Source: G039029935 sp039029935
Lineage (GTDB): Bacteria; Chloroflexota; Anaerolineae; Caldilineales; Caldilineaceae
NCBI GenBank assembly: GCA_039029935.1
Contig: JBCCFC010000841.1
Location: 1 to 6,238, forward strand
Direction of reading: 5' to 3'
Length of the DNA: 6,238 nt
The notes beneath the pieces are model-generated. The model was not told the DNA's origin. It made no database searches and saw nothing but the letters and a program-made list of their open reading frames with translations. Positions 5,488 through 6,238 of this stretch are shown here, piece after piece (position 1 is the stretch's first letter; each line of letters starts with the position of its first letter). The translations under genes and the position numbers were made by a program.

Positions 5488-6238
5488 TTAAAAATTTTAT
5501 ACTCACGAGCGGAGACTTTACATATTTCATTTAGTAATCTTTCCAATCCATGCCGCTTAAGAGAACTAATGGAGTTAATATTGGAGACATTAGTGGTTTG
5601 TGTGAGTAATTCTCGAATTTTATCTTGAAAATTCGTATGAAAGTCATGGGTCTCCAATTGAGGATGCCATAGATCATATTTTGTTGCAACCAAGATAATT
5701 GTCACATTTTTATGAATTGTTCCCTCTTTAAATAATTGAATTAGACTATCGAAATGTTCGTACTGATCGTCTATACGTGTTTGACTGATTTCTGAGAGAA
5801 TATGTTTATTTTCATTTTCCCACTCTTCAATCTCACTATAACTAGCATTGCGTTTATCTTTTGGTATAAGCTCTCGAGTATTATTGTGATCGACAAAAAA
5901 GAGAATTACAATAGGTTTTTTCTCTACAATTGTTTTATCCCGTGTTTTTATAGAGCCACTGTCACCAGCATAATCGTAGAAAAGAAGCTTATACTTCTCT
6001 TTACCAATTGAATGCTCAATGGAATGGCTCACCAATCCCGAAGTTCTCTTGTAGTCGCGTATATCATCTGGAAATTTAAGTTGATTTTTAAGAGCTGTCA
6101 TAAACGTTGTTTTTCCAACACCATTAGCTCCCACAAGATATATACTAATACGTTCCTCAACTTTCTTTTGAAAAATGCGTTCTAGTATCCAGATTATACC
6201 TTTGACAAGCGGCCCTGCTAAAAAATTTAACAATTCCA
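5457..6238 (-). CDS. P-loop GTPase domain protein (5' end possibly outside window)
   Basis: A predicted small GTPase, about 258 residues visible (numbered from TTG 6233). The G1/Walker A motif is GANGVGKTT (35-43) with K41 and T42; T64 in YKRTSG is a candidate switch I Thr. G3 is the Walker B strand LLFYDYAG (83-90), with the DxxG form D87-G90. G4 is ATKYD (183-187), a TKxD variant of NKxD, and SSLK (223-226) fits G5. The hydrophobic N-terminus (FLAGPLVKGIIWIL, 4-17) may be an amphipathic or membrane-binding helix. An acidic, charged segment (about 118-160) sits between G3 and G4. The architecture resembles TRAFAC-class GTPases of bacterial conflict systems rather than translation or Era-type factors. 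The only in-window start is TTG 6233, and the frame stays open to the edge, so the true start may lie beyond. Confidence 0.85.
   Translation of the reverse strand, partial: ELLNFLAGPLVKGIIWILERIFQKKVEERISIYLVGANGVGKTTFMTALKNQLKFPDDIRDYKRTSGLVSHSIEHSIGKEKYKLLFYDYAGDSGSIKTRDKTIVEKKPIVILFFVDHNNTRELIPKDKRNASYSEIEEWENENKHILSEISQTRIDDQYEHFDSLIQLFKEGTIHKNVTIILVATKYDLWHPQLETHDFHTNFQDKIRELLTQTTNVSNINSISSLKRHGLERLLNEICKVSAREYKIFNWTFQRYPLQ

Noticed and set aside
5802..6011. Plus-strand 69-residue hydrophobic ORF opposite the GTPase
   Set aside because: The Phe/Ile-rich translation comes from antisense reading of Lys/Glu/Asn-rich codons of the GTPase; no start signal.

Overview
The window looks like a chromosomal stretch from a free-living environmental bacterium. 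The gene types and the dispersed palindromic repeats (ACGCGGAT-type and GGGCGACC-type) recall Chloroflexota and similar large-genome lineages, but no marker gene is present, so this is a weak guess. There are no tRNA or rRNA genes, no CRISPR array and no recognisable transposase.

Left part (1-1137): two plus-strand genes. An unrecognised ORF, open at the window edge, overlaps by ATGA a GNAT-family acetyltransferase (327-1064). Both run toward a strong GC-rich hairpin (1068-1132), which lies between the convergent acetyltransferase and ligase genes.

Centre (1138-3905, minus strand): a two-gene acyl-CoA operon. An acyl-CoA dehydrogenase-like flavoprotein comes first and overlaps by ATGA an AMP-forming acyl-CoA ligase. 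The ligase would activate a carboxylic acid to its CoA thioester and the dehydrogenase would act on that or a related thioester. The dehydrogenase lacks a Glu at either usual catalytic position. The ligase carries what looks like an in-frame palindromic repeat in a surface loop.

Right part (3918-6238, minus strand): visibly more AT-rich, so possibly acquired. It holds a P-loop GTPase (5' end outside the window), an unrecognised 220-residue protein with inverted repeats around its start, and a type II toxin-antitoxin pair (antitoxin first, RelE/ParE-like toxin second). The toxin stop codon lies inside the ribosome binding site of the dehydrogenase gene, so the island abuts the metabolic operon and may be cotranscribed with it.

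The most interesting candidate for an undescribed system is the GTPase plus its 220-residue neighbour. The neighbour's N-terminus has a faint resemblance to the N-terminal domains of GTPase-associated proteins from predicted bacterial conflict systems. That is an inference needing profile searches. The other notable signals are the identical 14-nt sequence over the start codons of both toxin and antitoxin genes, and an overlapping frame at the end of the GTPase gene that reads like a protein fragment.
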